This document shows positions 25,606-35,329 of a stretch of DNA of 64,000 nucleotides, one piece after another (the first letter of the stretch is position 1; each line of letters starts with the position of its first letter). The notes below the pieces were generated by a model. That model searched no databases and had not been told where the DNA came from. It saw only the letters and a list, made by a program, of their open reading frames with translations. Source of the stretch: Novispirillum itersonii (GTDB taxonomy: Bacteria > Pseudomonadota > Alphaproteobacteria > Rhodospirillales > Rhodospirillaceae); NCBI RefSeq assembly GCF_014205675.1, contig NZ_JACIIX010000001.1, forward strand, positions 172,989 through 236,988, in the 5' to 3' direction. The position numbers and the translations under genes are program-made.

Positions 25606-26043
25606 ATGCTGGATGAGACTGACCGCGCCCTGCTGACCCTGCTGACCGCCAACGCCCGGATGCCGCTGAAGGAGCTGGCCGGGCGGGTCGGCCTGTCCTC
25701 CCCCAGCGTATCGGAGCGGTTACGGCGGCTGGAAGAGCGCGGGGTGATCCGGGCCTTTACCGCCGACATTGATCCGGCCCGGCTGGGCTATACCCTACAG
25801 GCGATCGTGCGGATCCGTCCGCTGCCGGGGCGGCTGCATCTGGTGCAGAAGCTGATCGAGGAGATCCCGGAAATCACCGAGTGCGACAAGGTGACGGGCG
25901 ATGACTGCTTCATCGCCCGCCTGATGCTCCGGGATATCAGCCATCTGGACCGGATTCTGGATGGCATCGCCGATAAGGCGGAAACCAGTACCTCCATCGT
26001 CAAGGCCCAGCCGGTGCTGCGGCGGCTGCCGCCGCTGGGGTGA
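25606..26043 (+). CDS. Lrp/AsnC family regulator
   Basis: This 145-residue regulator has an N-terminal helix-turn-helix (ELAGRVGLSSPSVSERLRRLEERGVI) and a C-terminal RAM ligand-binding domain (LQAIVRIRPLPGRL through VKAQPVLRRLPP). It likely senses an amino acid and regulates the divergent EamA transporter. AGGA lies 10 bases before the ATG at 25606 and only 4 bases before an in-frame GTG at 25600, so either start is possible. Confidence 0.9.
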   Translation: MLDETDRALLTLLTANARMPLKELAGRVGLSSPSVSERLRRLEERGVIRAFTADIDPARLGYTLQAIVRIRPLPGRLHLVQKLIEEIPEITECDKVTGDDCFIARLMLRDISHLDRILDGIADKAETSTSIVKAQPVLRRLPPLG

Positions 26044-26063
26044 TTCCCCTGCGGGACATCCCT

Positions 26064-26324
26064 TCAGTGCAGCGTCCACTGCCCCTGTACCGCCTGCCAG
26101 CGGCCCGGCGTCAGCAGATCGGCGGCACCGACCCGTACCGAATGCAGGCGGCCCTCAATCTGCGCCTCCCAGAAAGCCAGAAAGCGCTGAAGTTCGGGGT
26201 ATTTCGGGGCCTTGTCGTAGTGTTGCCAGATAAATTCCTGCAACAGGCGGGGGTGATCCGGCAGGTGGTAGAGAATGCTGGCCGTCACCAGCCGGTATCC
26301 GTCAAGCTGTCGTCCGAGATCCAT
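26064..26324 (-). CDS. Usg family protein
   Basis: This 86-residue protein contains LGRQLDGYRLVTASILYHLPDHPRLLQEFIWQ, the hallmark region of the Usg family. Usg is small and uncharacterised, and I recall it being named for its position near trp genes in some bacteria. A strong GGAGG sits eight bases before the ATG. A perfect 8+8 palindrome lies about 60 bases upstream (26383-26400). The function is unknown. Confidence 0.88.
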   Translation of the reverse strand: MDLGRQLDGYRLVTASILYHLPDHPRLLQEFIWQHYDKAPKYPELQRFLAFWEAQIEGRLHSVRVGAADLLTPGRWQAVQGQWTLH

Positions 26325-26382
26325 GGTCAGATCCTCCGTCAGAAGGGGTGCCCATGAGTCAATTCTGTCATTTTTCTTTTTA

Positions 26383-26400
26383 AAATCAACAGGTTGATTT
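26383..26400. promoter_or_regulatory. Perfect inverted repeat upstream of usg
   Basis: AAATCAAC-AG-GTTGATTT is a perfect 18-bp palindrome within an A/T-rich stretch, about 60 bases upstream of the usg start and 37 bases after the stop of the LysE gene. It is a candidate operator. Confidence 0.5.
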
Positions 26401-26436
26401 AGCAGCACTCAATGCCTGCGGCTGCTGATCCCTACC

Positions 26437-27072
26437 CTAAAACCCTGACCACAGCAGGCTGCCCAGCACGGCAAGGCCGCTGAGAATCAGCAGCCCGCCG
26501 GAGCCCTGATTCAGGTGGCCCAGCCACACCGGGCTGAAGCGGTGGCGCACCGCGCCGGTCAGCGCCGACAGGGTCAGCCACCACAGCGCCGACCCCAGAA
26601 ACACCCCCAGAATCAGCAGACCGGCATCCAGCGGCGCATCCTGCACATGCACCGCCCCCAGCGAGGCGAACACCGCCATAAAGGCGATGATGGTGGCCGG
26701 ATTGGTCAGGGTGATCAGCAGGGTGGCGGTGAAGTCTTTCAGCAGGCCGGCCCGGGTGGTCGGCACCGCGCCCAGTCTGGGCGGCGGGCTGCGCCATGCC
26801 TTGATACCCAGCACCAGCAGGAACAGGCCGCCGATCACCGACAGTTCGGTCTTCCACGTCATCAGCGCGTCGGAGATCAGCGACAGCCCAAGCCCGGCGA
26901 CCATGCCGTAAAAGGTATCCGCCACCGCCGCCCCGAGCCCGGCGACGAAGGCCGCCGTCCGCCCGTCCGCCAGCGCCCGGCGGATGCACAGCAGGCCGAC
27001 CGGCCCCACCGGGGCGGCGATCAGGAATCCGACGATCAGACCTTTGACAAACACCCAGTCGACAATCGACAA
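26437..27072 (-). CDS. LysE family translocator
   Basis: This protein of about 211 residues has roughly six membrane segments and the LysE-family start GFLIAAPVGPVGLLCIRRAL, plus TLLITLTNPATIIAF. It should export an amino acid such as lysine, arginine, homoserine or threonine. A TTG at 27072, preceded by GAGG, best explains the start; upstream in-frame ATGs add a non-hydrophobic Gly/Arg-rich extension. An XRE-type regulator lies just upstream on the same strand. Confidence 0.88.
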   Translation of the reverse strand: MSIVDWVFVKGLIVGFLIAAPVGPVGLLCIRRALADGRTAAFVAGLGAAVADTFYGMVAGLGLSLISDALMTWKTELSVIGGLFLLVLGIKAWRSPPPRLGAVPTTRAGLLKDFTATLLITLTNPATIIAFMAVFASLGAVHVQDAPLDAGLLILGVFLGSALWWLTLSALTGAVRHRFSPVWLGHLNQGSGGLLILSGLAVLGSLLWSGF

Positions 27073-27150
27073 ACCTGATCCTCTCTTCCGGTCAGTCCCG
27101 CCGCCATGGCAGCCTGCGGTCGGCACTGTAGCGCAGGACGGGCCGCCCTG

Positions 27151-27960
27151 TCAGCGGTCCAGCAGTGCGGTGAAATGATGGGGGCCGGAGATGCGGTTAT
27201 CAATCACCTCGCGCACCGCTGCCGGAATTTCCGGCGAGTCCTCGGCAAACAGGCCACAGCGGCGCAAATTGTGCAGAACGGACCGCCCCCGCCGCACCCG
27301 TTGCAGACAGACCCGGAATGCACAGGGGGTCCGCTGGCGGTTGCCCGACACCCCCAGCTTGATCCCGACCATTTCCGAGATCACGTCGTTATAGTCCGGG
27401 TACAGCACGGTGTGGGTCAGCTCAATCCCCGCCGTCCGCTCGTAATCGGCCAGAAACACCCGGTCCCCGAACATCAGGGCCACCCCGTCAAAACGGAAAT
27501 GCCGGGCCGAGCGGCCCCGCACCTTGCCCAGCCGTTCCAGCCGCCGGTAGTAGGTGACGCCGTCGCGGGTTTCAAAAATCATCAGGGTCCGGATGACCTT
27601 TCCCGGACTGGACAGCGAATAGTAATACTCGAAAAAGGTGCCATCCACCGCCCGCAGCCGGGGATCACTGCCCCGGACCATGGCGGCGATGGTGCTGCCG
27701 AGAATCCCCAGACTCTCCCCGCCGCTGGCGCGGCGGCTGCGCAGCAGTGGGGCGAACTCCTCCGGCGGCAGCAGCACCTCGTGGACTTCCACCCCGAAAA
27801 AATCAGCAATCTTGCGCAGCATCGCCGGGCGGGGAAACGAGGTTCCGGCCAGATATTTGTTCAGCTGGCTGCGGTTGATCCCCAGCCGCCGCGCCACATC
27901 GGTGATCGACGTCATATAGCTGCACAGCAGCCGCAGATTCTCTGAAAACGCATCCTGCAT
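27151..27960 (-). CDS. XRE-type helix-turn-helix regulator
   Basis: This 269-residue regulator has an N-terminal HTH_3 domain (about 18-62: ITDVARRLGINRSQLNKYLAG) and a large C-terminal region with FFEYYYSLSSPGKVIRTLMIFE and FRFDGVALMFGDRVFLADYE, suggesting a sensor fold. It is upstream of the LysE exporter on the same strand (78-base gap) and divergent from aspA. The ligand is unknown. Confidence 0.85.
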   Translation of the reverse strand: MQDAFSENLRLLCSYMTSITDVARRLGINRSQLNKYLAGTSFPRPAMLRKIADFFGVEVHEVLLPPEEFAPLLRSRRASGGESLGILGSTIAAMVRGSDPRLRAVDGTFFEYYYSLSSPGKVIRTLMIFETRDGVTYYRRLERLGKVRGRSARHFRFDGVALMFGDRVFLADYERTAGIELTHTVLYPDYNDVISEMVGIKLGVSGNRQRTPCAFRVCLQRVRRGRSVLHNLRRCGLFAEDSPEIPAAVREVIDNRISGPHHFTALLDR

Positions 27961-28126
27961 GGCCCGCTGTCCGGCTCCCGATCCAGCCCCACTTCCCCTG
28001 TCGATGCCTCATAGCCTGCCCGCTGTCCGCCGTCCAGAGGGCATCGCAGAATCTTGCGCGAAAAATGGCGCGAACCGGCTCTTTAAAAGCGCATAAAAGC
28101 ATCAGAATGCGCCGCTTCGCCAAATT

Positions 28127-28147
28127 GTCAAAAACCGGGATTTTGAC
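28127..28147. promoter_or_regulatory. Inverted repeat between XRE regulator and aspA
   Basis: GTCAAAA and TTTTGAC are perfect 7-bp arms separated by 7 bases. The element lies about 90 bases before the aspA start and about 165 bases from the XRE start, next to a TTATAA sequence. It is a candidate operator. Confidence 0.45.
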
Positions 28148-28238
28148 CCATTATAAGGGGGTCCGATGCTCAGAGACTCTCCGTACACACCCTAATAAAA
28201 ATACGGAAAATTTAACAAAAACAACGGACTCCCAAACC

Positions 28239-29642
<1,404 letters not shown>

Positions 29643-29720
29643 TCCCCGGTTTATACAGTGTCCCCGGGGGGACGGAAGGACGCGGACCGGCCACCCCCGC
29701 GTCTCTCCGTCCCCAAAAGC

Positions 29721-29751
29721 AAAACGGGCTCCGGCATGCGGAGCCCGTTTT
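29721..29751 (+). terminator. Bidirectional terminator between aspA and gshB
   Basis: AAAACGGGCTCC / GGAGCCCGTTTT form a 12-bp perfect stem with a 7-base loop, flanked by A and T runs on both sides. Confidence 0.88.
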
Positions 29752-29773
29752 CGCGTGTCCTCAAGGCAGACGG

Positions 29774-30727
29774 TTACGCTGCCTTGGCCGCCACCTTCGC
29801 TTCGATGGCATCCCAGATTTTCGCCGCCAGATTGACCCCGTCAAAACGGCCGATTTCCTGAATCCCGGTCGGGCTGGTGACGTTGATTTCAGTCAGCCAG
29901 CCGCCGATGACGTCGATACCGACGAACAGCAGACCGCGCTTCTTCAGTTCCGGTCCGATGATGGCGCAGATTTCCTTTTCGCGGTCGGTCAGGCTGGACT
30001 GCACCGGCTTGCCGCCGACATGCATGTTCGAGCGGGCCTCGCCTTCCGCCGGAATGCGGTTGATCGCCCCGACCGGCTCGCCATCCACCAGAATGATGCG
30101 CTTGTCGCCCTGCCGCACCTCCGGCAGGTAGCGCTGCACCATCACCGGCTCGCGCGAGCGCTGCTCGAACAGCTCCAGCAGCGCGCCAAGGTTCTCGTCG
30201 CCCGGCTTCAGGTGGAACACCCCCAGACCGCCGTTGCCGTACAGCGGCTTGACGATGATGTCCTGATGCTGCTCACGGAAAGCCTTGATGGCGTCCATGT
30301 CCGAAGAAATCAGGGTCGGCGGCATCAGCCCCTTGAAGCGGGTGACGAACAGCTTTTCCGGGGCGTTGCGCACTTCCGCCGGATCGTTGACCACCAGCGT
30401 CTGCGGGTGCACCGTCTCCAGCAGGTGGGTGTTGGTGATATAGGCCATGTCAAACGGCGGATCCTGCCGCAGCAGCACCACATCAACATCGGCCAGTGGC
30501 AGGGTTTCCCACTCCCCGAGAGTATAGTGGTTGCCCTGCTCCCGCCGCACCGTCAGGGCGCGGGCGCGGGCGGTCAGGACGCCATCGTTGAAGGTCAGGT
30601 GCTTGGGCAGGTAGTGCCACAGACGGTGGCCGCGGGCCTGAGCCTCCTCTGCCATCGCGAAGGTGGAGTCCCCATTGATATTCACCGTTTCGATCGGATC
30701 CATCTGGATGGCGATGGCAAGGCTCAT
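29774..30727 (-). CDS. gshB: Glutathione synthetase
   Basis: This 317-residue ATP-grasp enzyme joins gamma-glutamylcysteine and glycine to form glutathione. It begins [20 protein letters not shown], a hallmark of bacterial GshB. Other parts are [54 protein letters not shown] and the C-terminal [21 protein letters not shown]. In many alphaproteobacteria gshB lies next to rsmI-yraN; here it is alone, about 21 kb away from them. Confidence 0.96.
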   Translation of the reverse strand: MSLAIAIQMDPIETVNINGDSTFAMAEEAQARGHRLWHYLPKHLTFNDGVLTARARALTVRREQGNHYTLGEWETLPLADVDVVLLRQDPPFDMAYITNTHLLETVHPQTLVVNDPAEVRNAPEKLFVTRFKGLMPPTLISSDMDAIKAFREQHQDIIVKPLYGNGGLGVFHLKPGDENLGALLELFEQRSREPVMVQRYLPEVRQGDKRIILVDGEPVGAINRIPAEGEARSNMHVGGKPVQSSLTDREKEICAIIGPELKKRGLLFVGIDVIGGWLTEINVTSPTGIQEIGRFDGVNLAAKIWDAIEAKVAAKAA

Positions 30728-30880
30728 TCACGGTCCCTCTGGTTGGGGGCGGCGGCCAGTGCCGGATCCACCCGCGCGGTCAGTCTGTTGTCCCGGATAA
30801 TCTAGGCAACCTGCGGCCCGGGCGGAAGGGCACAAATGCCCGCCCCGCTGGCAAAACCCGAGAAATCGTCCCCCGCCCGG

Positions 30881-31684
30881 TCAGATTCCAATCGCCAGAT
30901 AGCGCAGACCGAGGGCCATGGCCCCACAGGCATCCGCCGAAAACACCGGCAGGAAGCCGGTCCGGCCATGGCTGCGGGCGCAGACCGTCAGATGGTCTGC
31001 CGCCGGGCAGACCAGCACCTGAAAGCAGGCCACCGGAAACGCCACCGGGAAGGCGACGGCCCGGTCCACCCGCCCGCCCGGCGGCAGGGCCTGCGCGGTG
31101 TCGTAAAACTCGCCCCACTGGAGCATCAGGCCGCCGGGCAGACCCCGGAAGCCGGTCGCCGTCAGCGACGGTGCCCCGTCCGCAACCGGCCCGCCCGGCG
31201 GAGCGGCGCGGACGGTCCGCGCGATCGCCTCCGCCAGCTGTGACGGATCAGCCGGATCGTAGACCAGTCCGGCCCCGGTGATCACGGCACGCACCTGCTG
31301 CTGCTCCGGGTGGGCAAAGGGATCCTCCCCATGCAGCGCCAGCCCGGCGGTCAGCGCGGTGTCAATCCTGCGGTCAATGGCGGCCTGCAACTGGCCGCCG
31401 CTGCCGGGATCAAAGGCCACACCGGTGGAGGTCACCACCCGCCGCACCTGCCGCAGTTCCGGGTGGGCCGCCGGATCCTGCATATGGGCAACCGCCGCCG
31501 CATCCACGGCAACCTCGGCGGTCTGTTCCATCGCGGTATAAAGCTGGGTCGGATCGGCCGGATCGAAGGCAATTCCGGCGGAGGTCACGGCCTGCCGCAG
31601 GTGCAGCAGCTCCGGGTGGGCGTGGGGGTCTCTGCGGTGATCGGCAACAGCCGCCGCCGGAGCGGCAGAAGACAGAAAGGTCAT
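30881..31684 (-). CDS. Orphan phage-tail-fibre-like protein with three tandem modules
   Basis: This 267-residue protein has three tandem 51-residue modules (about 16-66, 67-117, 118-163). Each follows the pattern H..DP.AHPE...VR.V.T.AG..FDP...QL..AI. The C-terminal region (about 183-267) begins LPGGLMLQWGEF and continues AFPVAFPVACFQVLV. That pattern is common in the C-terminal (gp53-like) domain of phage tail fibres. The usual role is receptor contact, but no other tail or head genes are near, so this may be a remnant, a domesticated fibre or a surface protein. No signal peptide is evident. AAGGA lies about ten bases before the ATG. Confidence 0.7.
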   Translation of the reverse strand: MTFLSSAAPAAAVADHRRDPHAHPELLHLRQAVTSAGIAFDPADPTQLYTAMEQTAEVAVDAAAVAHMQDPAAHPELRQVRRVVTSTGVAFDPGSGGQLQAAIDRRIDTALTAGLALHGEDPFAHPEQQQVRAVITGAGLVYDPADPSQLAEAIARTVRAAPPGGPVADGAPSLTATGFRGLPGGLMLQWGEFYDTAQALPPGGRVDRAVAFPVAFPVACFQVLVCPAADHLTVCARSHGRTGFLPVFSADACGAMALGLRYLAIGI

Positions 31685-31973
31685 GTCCACAGGTGTCCTT
31701 GAAAGAAGCCCCGGCCCGGGGTGACGGGGCCGGTCCCGGTTTTCTAGCGGTCCTGCCGCCACACCTGAACAGATCCAAATCCAGATCTGGAAACGGAATT
31801 CCAGATCTGGAAAGTCAGTAAAAATAAAATACTATCAAAGGAATAGAGGCCTAATCCCTTACACTCAAAAACCCGCTTTACGATAAATCAGCGCCATCGA
31901 CCCACCTCAGCGGTTCCGCTACCCTTTTCCACCATGGGGACGCGTCAGAATCCCCCGGCAGCAAGGAGGGACC
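31685..31973. other. A/T-rich intergenic region between tail-fibre-like and zinc-ribbon genes
   Basis: These 289 bases separate divergently transcribed genes. Besides the twin palindromes they include A/T-rich runs (about 31811-31890), unlike the surrounding GC-rich sequence. No ORF is credible here. Confidence 0.6.
31781..31810. promoter_or_regulatory. Twin CCAGATCTGG palindromes upstream of tail-fibre-like gene
   Basis: The perfect palindrome CCAGATCTGG occurs at 31781-31790 and 31801-31810, exactly 20 bases apart (about two helical turns), each followed by AAA. They sit in A/T-rich DNA about 100-125 bases upstream of the tail-fibre-like start. They look like paired operator sites for a dimeric regulator. 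Confidence 0.6.
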
Positions 31974-32258
31974 ATGACCGATCCGATCAAAGATGCAATG
32001 TCCTGCCCGGCCTGTGGTGGAGGATCCACGGTCTATCGTCGGGATGGCGCCACCGGATACCGTTACCGGCGCTGTCAGGTCTGCTCCCATGCCTTTGTCA
32101 CGCAGGAACTGATCCTGACCGGCTACAGGGTGACCCGCTACACCCGGCGCCCGGGGTTTGCCCCCGCAGACCCCGCCGGACAGGAACACCTTACCAAAAC
32201 GATGAAGGGCCACCCGGTTTCCGCCGGTATGGCCCTGTCATCGACACTCCGCCCCTGA
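31974..32258 (+). CDS. Small zinc-ribbon protein, Ogr/Delta- or NrdR-like ribbon
   Basis: This 94-residue protein has a CPAC...RRCQVC pair of CxxC motifs (about residues 11-37), followed by SHAFVTQELI. The spacing and the basic residues between the pairs resemble the zinc fingers of phage late activators (Ogr/Delta) and the NrdR ribbon. The rest shows no NrdR ATP-cone. A strong AAGGAGG lies five bases before the ATG. It is divergent from the tail-fibre-like gene, which supports a phage link, but this is inference. Confidence 0.62.
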   Translation: MTDPIKDAMSCPACGGGSTVYRRDGATGYRYRRCQVCSHAFVTQELILTGYRVTRYTRRPGFAPADPAGQEHLTKTMKGHPVSAGMALSSTLRP

Positions 32259-32275
32259 GTCCGGCAGCGGCACCG

Positions 32276-32518
32276 TCATGGTGTGCGGTCCTGCCGCAGC
32301 ACCGTCTGGCGCAGGGTCTCACGCCGCAGACCGATATCCTGCAACAGATGATCATCCATTGAATGCAGATATTCGAGATTTCTCTTCACGGACCGCCGAT
32401 GCTGAATATAAGAAATAACCGATCCAAAAATCCTGATGATGAGAGAAGGAACACTATTTTCTTCCCTCTTCACATCACCACATAAGTCTATCCTACTCCG
32501 ACAGGCCGCATCCGACAT
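32276..32518 (-). CDS. DUF1127 domain protein
   Basis: This 80-residue protein has a C-terminal segment (SMDDHLLQDIGLRRETLRQ) matching the DUF1127/YjiS-like pattern (L.DIG..R). Such short Arg-rich proteins are frequent in alphaproteobacteria, and some affect phosphate or RNA-related regulation. The N-terminal 20 residues are unusual for the family and the Shine-Dalgarno spacing is poor, so the true start may be internal. Confidence 0.68.
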   Translation of the reverse strand: MSDAACRSRIDLCGDVKREENSVPSLIIRIFGSVISYIQHRRSVKRNLEYLHSMDDHLLQDIGLRRETLRQTVLRQDRTP

Positions 32519-32615
32519 TTCCTCAACTCCAGAATGATTGTCTCTTCCCCCCGATCATCTCCTCCCATCAGGGTCATGACAAACGAGGCTTTCTGAGGGG
32601 GACCCTGAGAAAAAC

Positions 32616-32676
32616 TTACGGTCCCTACCCGATCCTTCCGGAAAGCCCTCTTTTCCTGTGAAGACAGGGACCGTAA
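32616..32676. promoter_or_regulatory. Long-spaced inverted repeat upstream of LysR-type gene
   Basis: TTACGGTCCCT (32616-32626) and its perfect complement AGGGACCGTAA (32666-32676) lie 50 bases apart, about 65-125 bases before the LysR start. They could be paired operator half-sites or the base of a stem-loop. Confidence 0.45.
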
Positions 32677-32740
32677 AGTGGGGCCAACCCCGGACACCCC
32701 CGCCAGACCGGACCACCCCGGGGCCGAGAGGAAGCCCCCG

Positions 32741-33712
32741 ATGATCCGCCGCCTGCCCCCCCTGAATGCCCTGCGCGCCTTTGAGGCCGCCGCCCGCCTT
32801 GGCAGCTTTGCCCGCGCCGGGGAAGAACTGCACGTCACCTCCACCGCCATCAGCCATCAGGTGAAGGGGCTGGAGGAATTTCTGGGGGTGATCCTGTTCG
32901 ACCGCCTGCCGCGCGGCCTGCGCCTGACCGCGCAGGGCCGGTCCTATCTGCCGGAACTGACCAAGGGGTTCGACCAGCTGGCCCGCGCCAGCGACCGCCT
33001 GTGCGGCAGCGAACTGCGCGGCCCGCTGCACATCACCACCATCCCCAGCTTCGGGCGGCAGTGGCTGGTGCCCCGGCTGGGGCATTTCCGCCGCCGCTAT
33101 CCGGAAATTGACATCCGCGTCACCGCCACCGTGCGGCGGGTCGATTTCATCGCCGACGAAATCGACGTCGGCATCCGCTATGGGCAGGGCGTTTACCCCG
33201 GCCTGCGCACCCACCGGGTGATGACGGAACATGTGCTGCCGGTGGCCGCCCCGTCGCTGCTGAGCAATGGCCCCCGCCTGAACGAATGGGCGGACCTGCG
33301 GCACCACACCCTGCTGCATGGCCGGGGCATGCGCGACACCGAAACCTGGACCCGCTGGAAAAACTGGCTCGGCCTGTTCGGGCTGGGCGATGTCGATACC
33401 GAACGCGGCCTGCATTTCGACGAAGGCGGCATGCTGGTCAAGGCCTGCGTTGACGGGCTGGGGGTGGCGCTGGGCCGCACCGGGCTGATCGGCGACCATC
33501 TGCGCGACGGGCGTCTGGTGGCGCTGTTCAACATCAGCCGCCCGGCTGACTACGCCTATTACGTGGTGGCCCCGGAATCGATCGCCGACCAGCCGAAGGT
33601 CCGCGCCTTCTGCGACTGGGTGGTGGAGATGGGGGCCCTGACCATGCCCTATACACCGGACGACCCCGGCGAAACCCCGGCCCCGGAGTTTTCGCTGGCC
33701 CCGGATGCCTGA
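32741..33712 (+). CDS. LysR family regulator, GcvA-like
   Basis: This 323-residue LysR protein has an N-terminal winged HTH (LNALRAFEAAARLGSFARAGEELHVTSTAISHQVKGLEEFLG) and the co-inducer domain (LHITTIPSFGRQWLVPRLGHFRRRYPEIDI through GLGVALGRTGLI), as in the GcvA/AmpR branch. Its target is not clear; the next gene on the same strand is a LysE exporter about 100 bp away. The ATG at 32741 was chosen because the HTH starts eight residues later; the frame is open upstream. Confidence 0.92.
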   Translation: MIRRLPPLNALRAFEAAARLGSFARAGEELHVTSTAISHQVKGLEEFLGVILFDRLPRGLRLTAQGRSYLPELTKGFDQLARASDRLCGSELRGPLHITTIPSFGRQWLVPRLGHFRRRYPEIDIRVTATVRRVDFIADEIDVGIRYGQGVYPGLRTHRVMTEHVLPVAAPSLLSNGPRLNEWADLRHHTLLHGRGMRDTETWTRWKNWLGLFGLGDVDTERGLHFDEGGMLVKACVDGLGVALGRTGLIGDHLRDGRLVALFNISRPADYAYYVVAPESIADQPKVRAFCDWVVEMGALTMPYTPDDPGETPAPEFSLAPDA

Positions 33713-33809
33713 ACGCTGACGGCGTCACCGATCCCGCGCTTTCGTTCAATACAGGCGACGCCGCCGCTGCCTACAGTCCCTGACCCTTCATTACCGTTCA
33801 GGGATTGCC

Positions 33810-34442
33810 ATGCTGCCGGTCATTGCCTCCATGCTGACATTCGCGCTGGTCGGGTCGATCACCCCCGGCCCGGTCAACATCATCGCCACCGCCTCCGGGG
33901 CGCGGTTCGGCCTGCGGCGGACCCTGCCGCATGTGACCGGGGCCACGGTCGGCTACGTGCTGGTGGTGGCGGTGACCGGACTGACGCTGGCCGAGGCCAC
34001 CCGCCTGCTGCCGCAGGTCAGCCGGATCATGGCTCTGGGCGGGGCGCTGTTCCTGCTGTGGATGGCCTTCCGCATTGCCACCGCCCCGGTCACAGCAGCC
34101 GATGCCGCCGACACGCAGGCGACACCGCCGCGCCTGACCGACGGGGCGCTGGTGCAGATCCTGAATCCCAAAGCCTGGCTGTGGGCGATGTCCGGGGTCG
34201 GGCTGTTTGTCTCCGGCCCCGACCGCGCGGCAGGGGCGATGCTGGCGCTGTTCTGCCTGCTGTCGTTTGCCATGTGCTTTGTCGGTGTTGGCAGCTGGGC
34301 CGTTCTCGGGCACCTGATCCGGCAGGCGCTGGCTGCACCGGAGCGTCAGCGGTGGTTTAACCGGGCCATGGGGGCCCTGCTGGCCGCCAGTGTCCTCCCC
34401 TTGCTGCCGGAGGTCCTGACCGCCATCTCCGGGGACTTATGA
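33810..34442 (+). CDS. LysE family translocator
   Basis: This 210-residue exporter has about six membrane segments and the typical GSITPGPVNIIATASGARFG start and LVQILNPKAWLWAMSGVGLF. It probably exports an amino acid. The downstream AraC gene on the same strand, 80 bases away, may regulate it, as may the upstream LysR gene. Confidence 0.9.
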   Translation: MLPVIASMLTFALVGSITPGPVNIIATASGARFGLRRTLPHVTGATVGYVLVVAVTGLTLAEATRLLPQVSRIMALGGALFLLWMAFRIATAPVTAADAADTQATPPRLTDGALVQILNPKAWLWAMSGVGLFVSGPDRAAGAMLALFCLLSFAMCFVGVGSWAVLGHLIRQALAAPERQRWFNRAMGALLAASVLPLLPEVLTAISGDL

Positions 34443-34522
34443 GCCGCCGACTTGCGGCCCGCCATCGGCCCGTGACAGACTGACCCCATGTAGAGGCCCC
34501 TCCCCCCTTCCGGACCCCCGCC

Positions 34523-35326
34523 ATGCCCGAGACCCATCTTCAGCGCAGCGCCAGCCTCCCCGCCTTTGAACTCCGGAAGGTCCGGGGAGCCCCGGTGTGC
34601 TTCCGTCCGCATTCCCATGATGAACTGTCAGCGGGCATCATCGACAGTGGCCTGTCCACCTACCTCAACCGGCGGCAGCAGGAACGGGTCGGCCCCGGCA
34701 GTGTGGTGACCATCAACGCCGGGGATACCCATGCCTGCAATGCGGAACAGGTTGACTGGTCCTACCGGATGCTGTTTGCCGATCCCCAGTGGGCCGCCGA
34801 CGCCCTGAACGCGGAACCCGGCCGCCCGGTGCCGGTGTTTGCCGGGCGGGGGGCCACCGGGGCCGGAGTGGTCCGCCGGTTTGACCGGGCGTGGACCCTG
34901 CTGACCACCGACGCCGGACCGCTGGAAACCGAGACGGCGGTGATTGATCTGCTGTCCCCACTGCTGGAAACCCAGCCGGACACCCCCCCGAAACGGCGGC
35001 GGGCCGACCCGGCGATGATCCGGGCGCGGGACATGATCCTCGACCATCTGGGGGATCCGCTGCCGCTGGCCGAGCTGAGCGAGGCCGTCGGCCTGACCCG
35101 GTCGCAGCTTCTGCACCGGTTCCGGCTGACCTGGGGGCAGGCCCCGCATGCCTGCCAGCTGGATGAACGGATCAAACGGGCGAAACCGATGCTGCGGCGG
35201 GGGGACCGCAGCCTGTCTGACATTGCCCAGACTCTGGGCTTTGCCGATCAGGCGCATTTCCAGCGCCATTTCCGCCAGCGGCTGGCCCTGACCCCCGGCC
35301 AGTACCGGGCCTTCTTCCGGGCCTGA
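34523..35326 (+). CDS. AraC family regulator
   Basis: This 267-residue protein has an N-terminal cupin-like domain (FRPHSHDELSAGIIDSGL, then GPGSVVTINAGDTHACNA) and a C-terminal HTH_18 pair (LAELSEAVGLTRSQLLHRFRLTWG, DIAQTLGFADQAHFQRHFRQ). It belongs to the type often paired with LysE exporters, as here. Confidence 0.9.
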   Translation: MPETHLQRSASLPAFELRKVRGAPVCFRPHSHDELSAGIIDSGLSTYLNRRQQERVGPGSVVTINAGDTHACNAEQVDWSYRMLFADPQWAADALNAEPGRPVPVFAGRGATGAGVVRRFDRAWTLLTTDAGPLETETAVIDLLSPLLETQPDTPPKRRRADPAMIRARDMILDHLGDPLPLAELSEAVGLTRSQLLHRFRLTWGQAPHACQLDERIKRAKPMLRRGDRSLSDIAQTLGFADQAHFQRHFRQRLALTPGQYRAFFRA

Positions 35327-35329
35327 CGC

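Noticed and set aside
30881-32518. A complete prophage
   Set aside because: Only one fibre-like gene and one possible phage-type zinc ribbon are present. No integrase, head, tail-tube, lysis or attachment sequence was seen, so only a remnant or domesticated gene is claimed.
32488-33499. Minus-strand frames across the LysR gene and its upstream region
   Set aside because: Antisense to a protein with a clear LysR HTH and no recognisable motif of their own.
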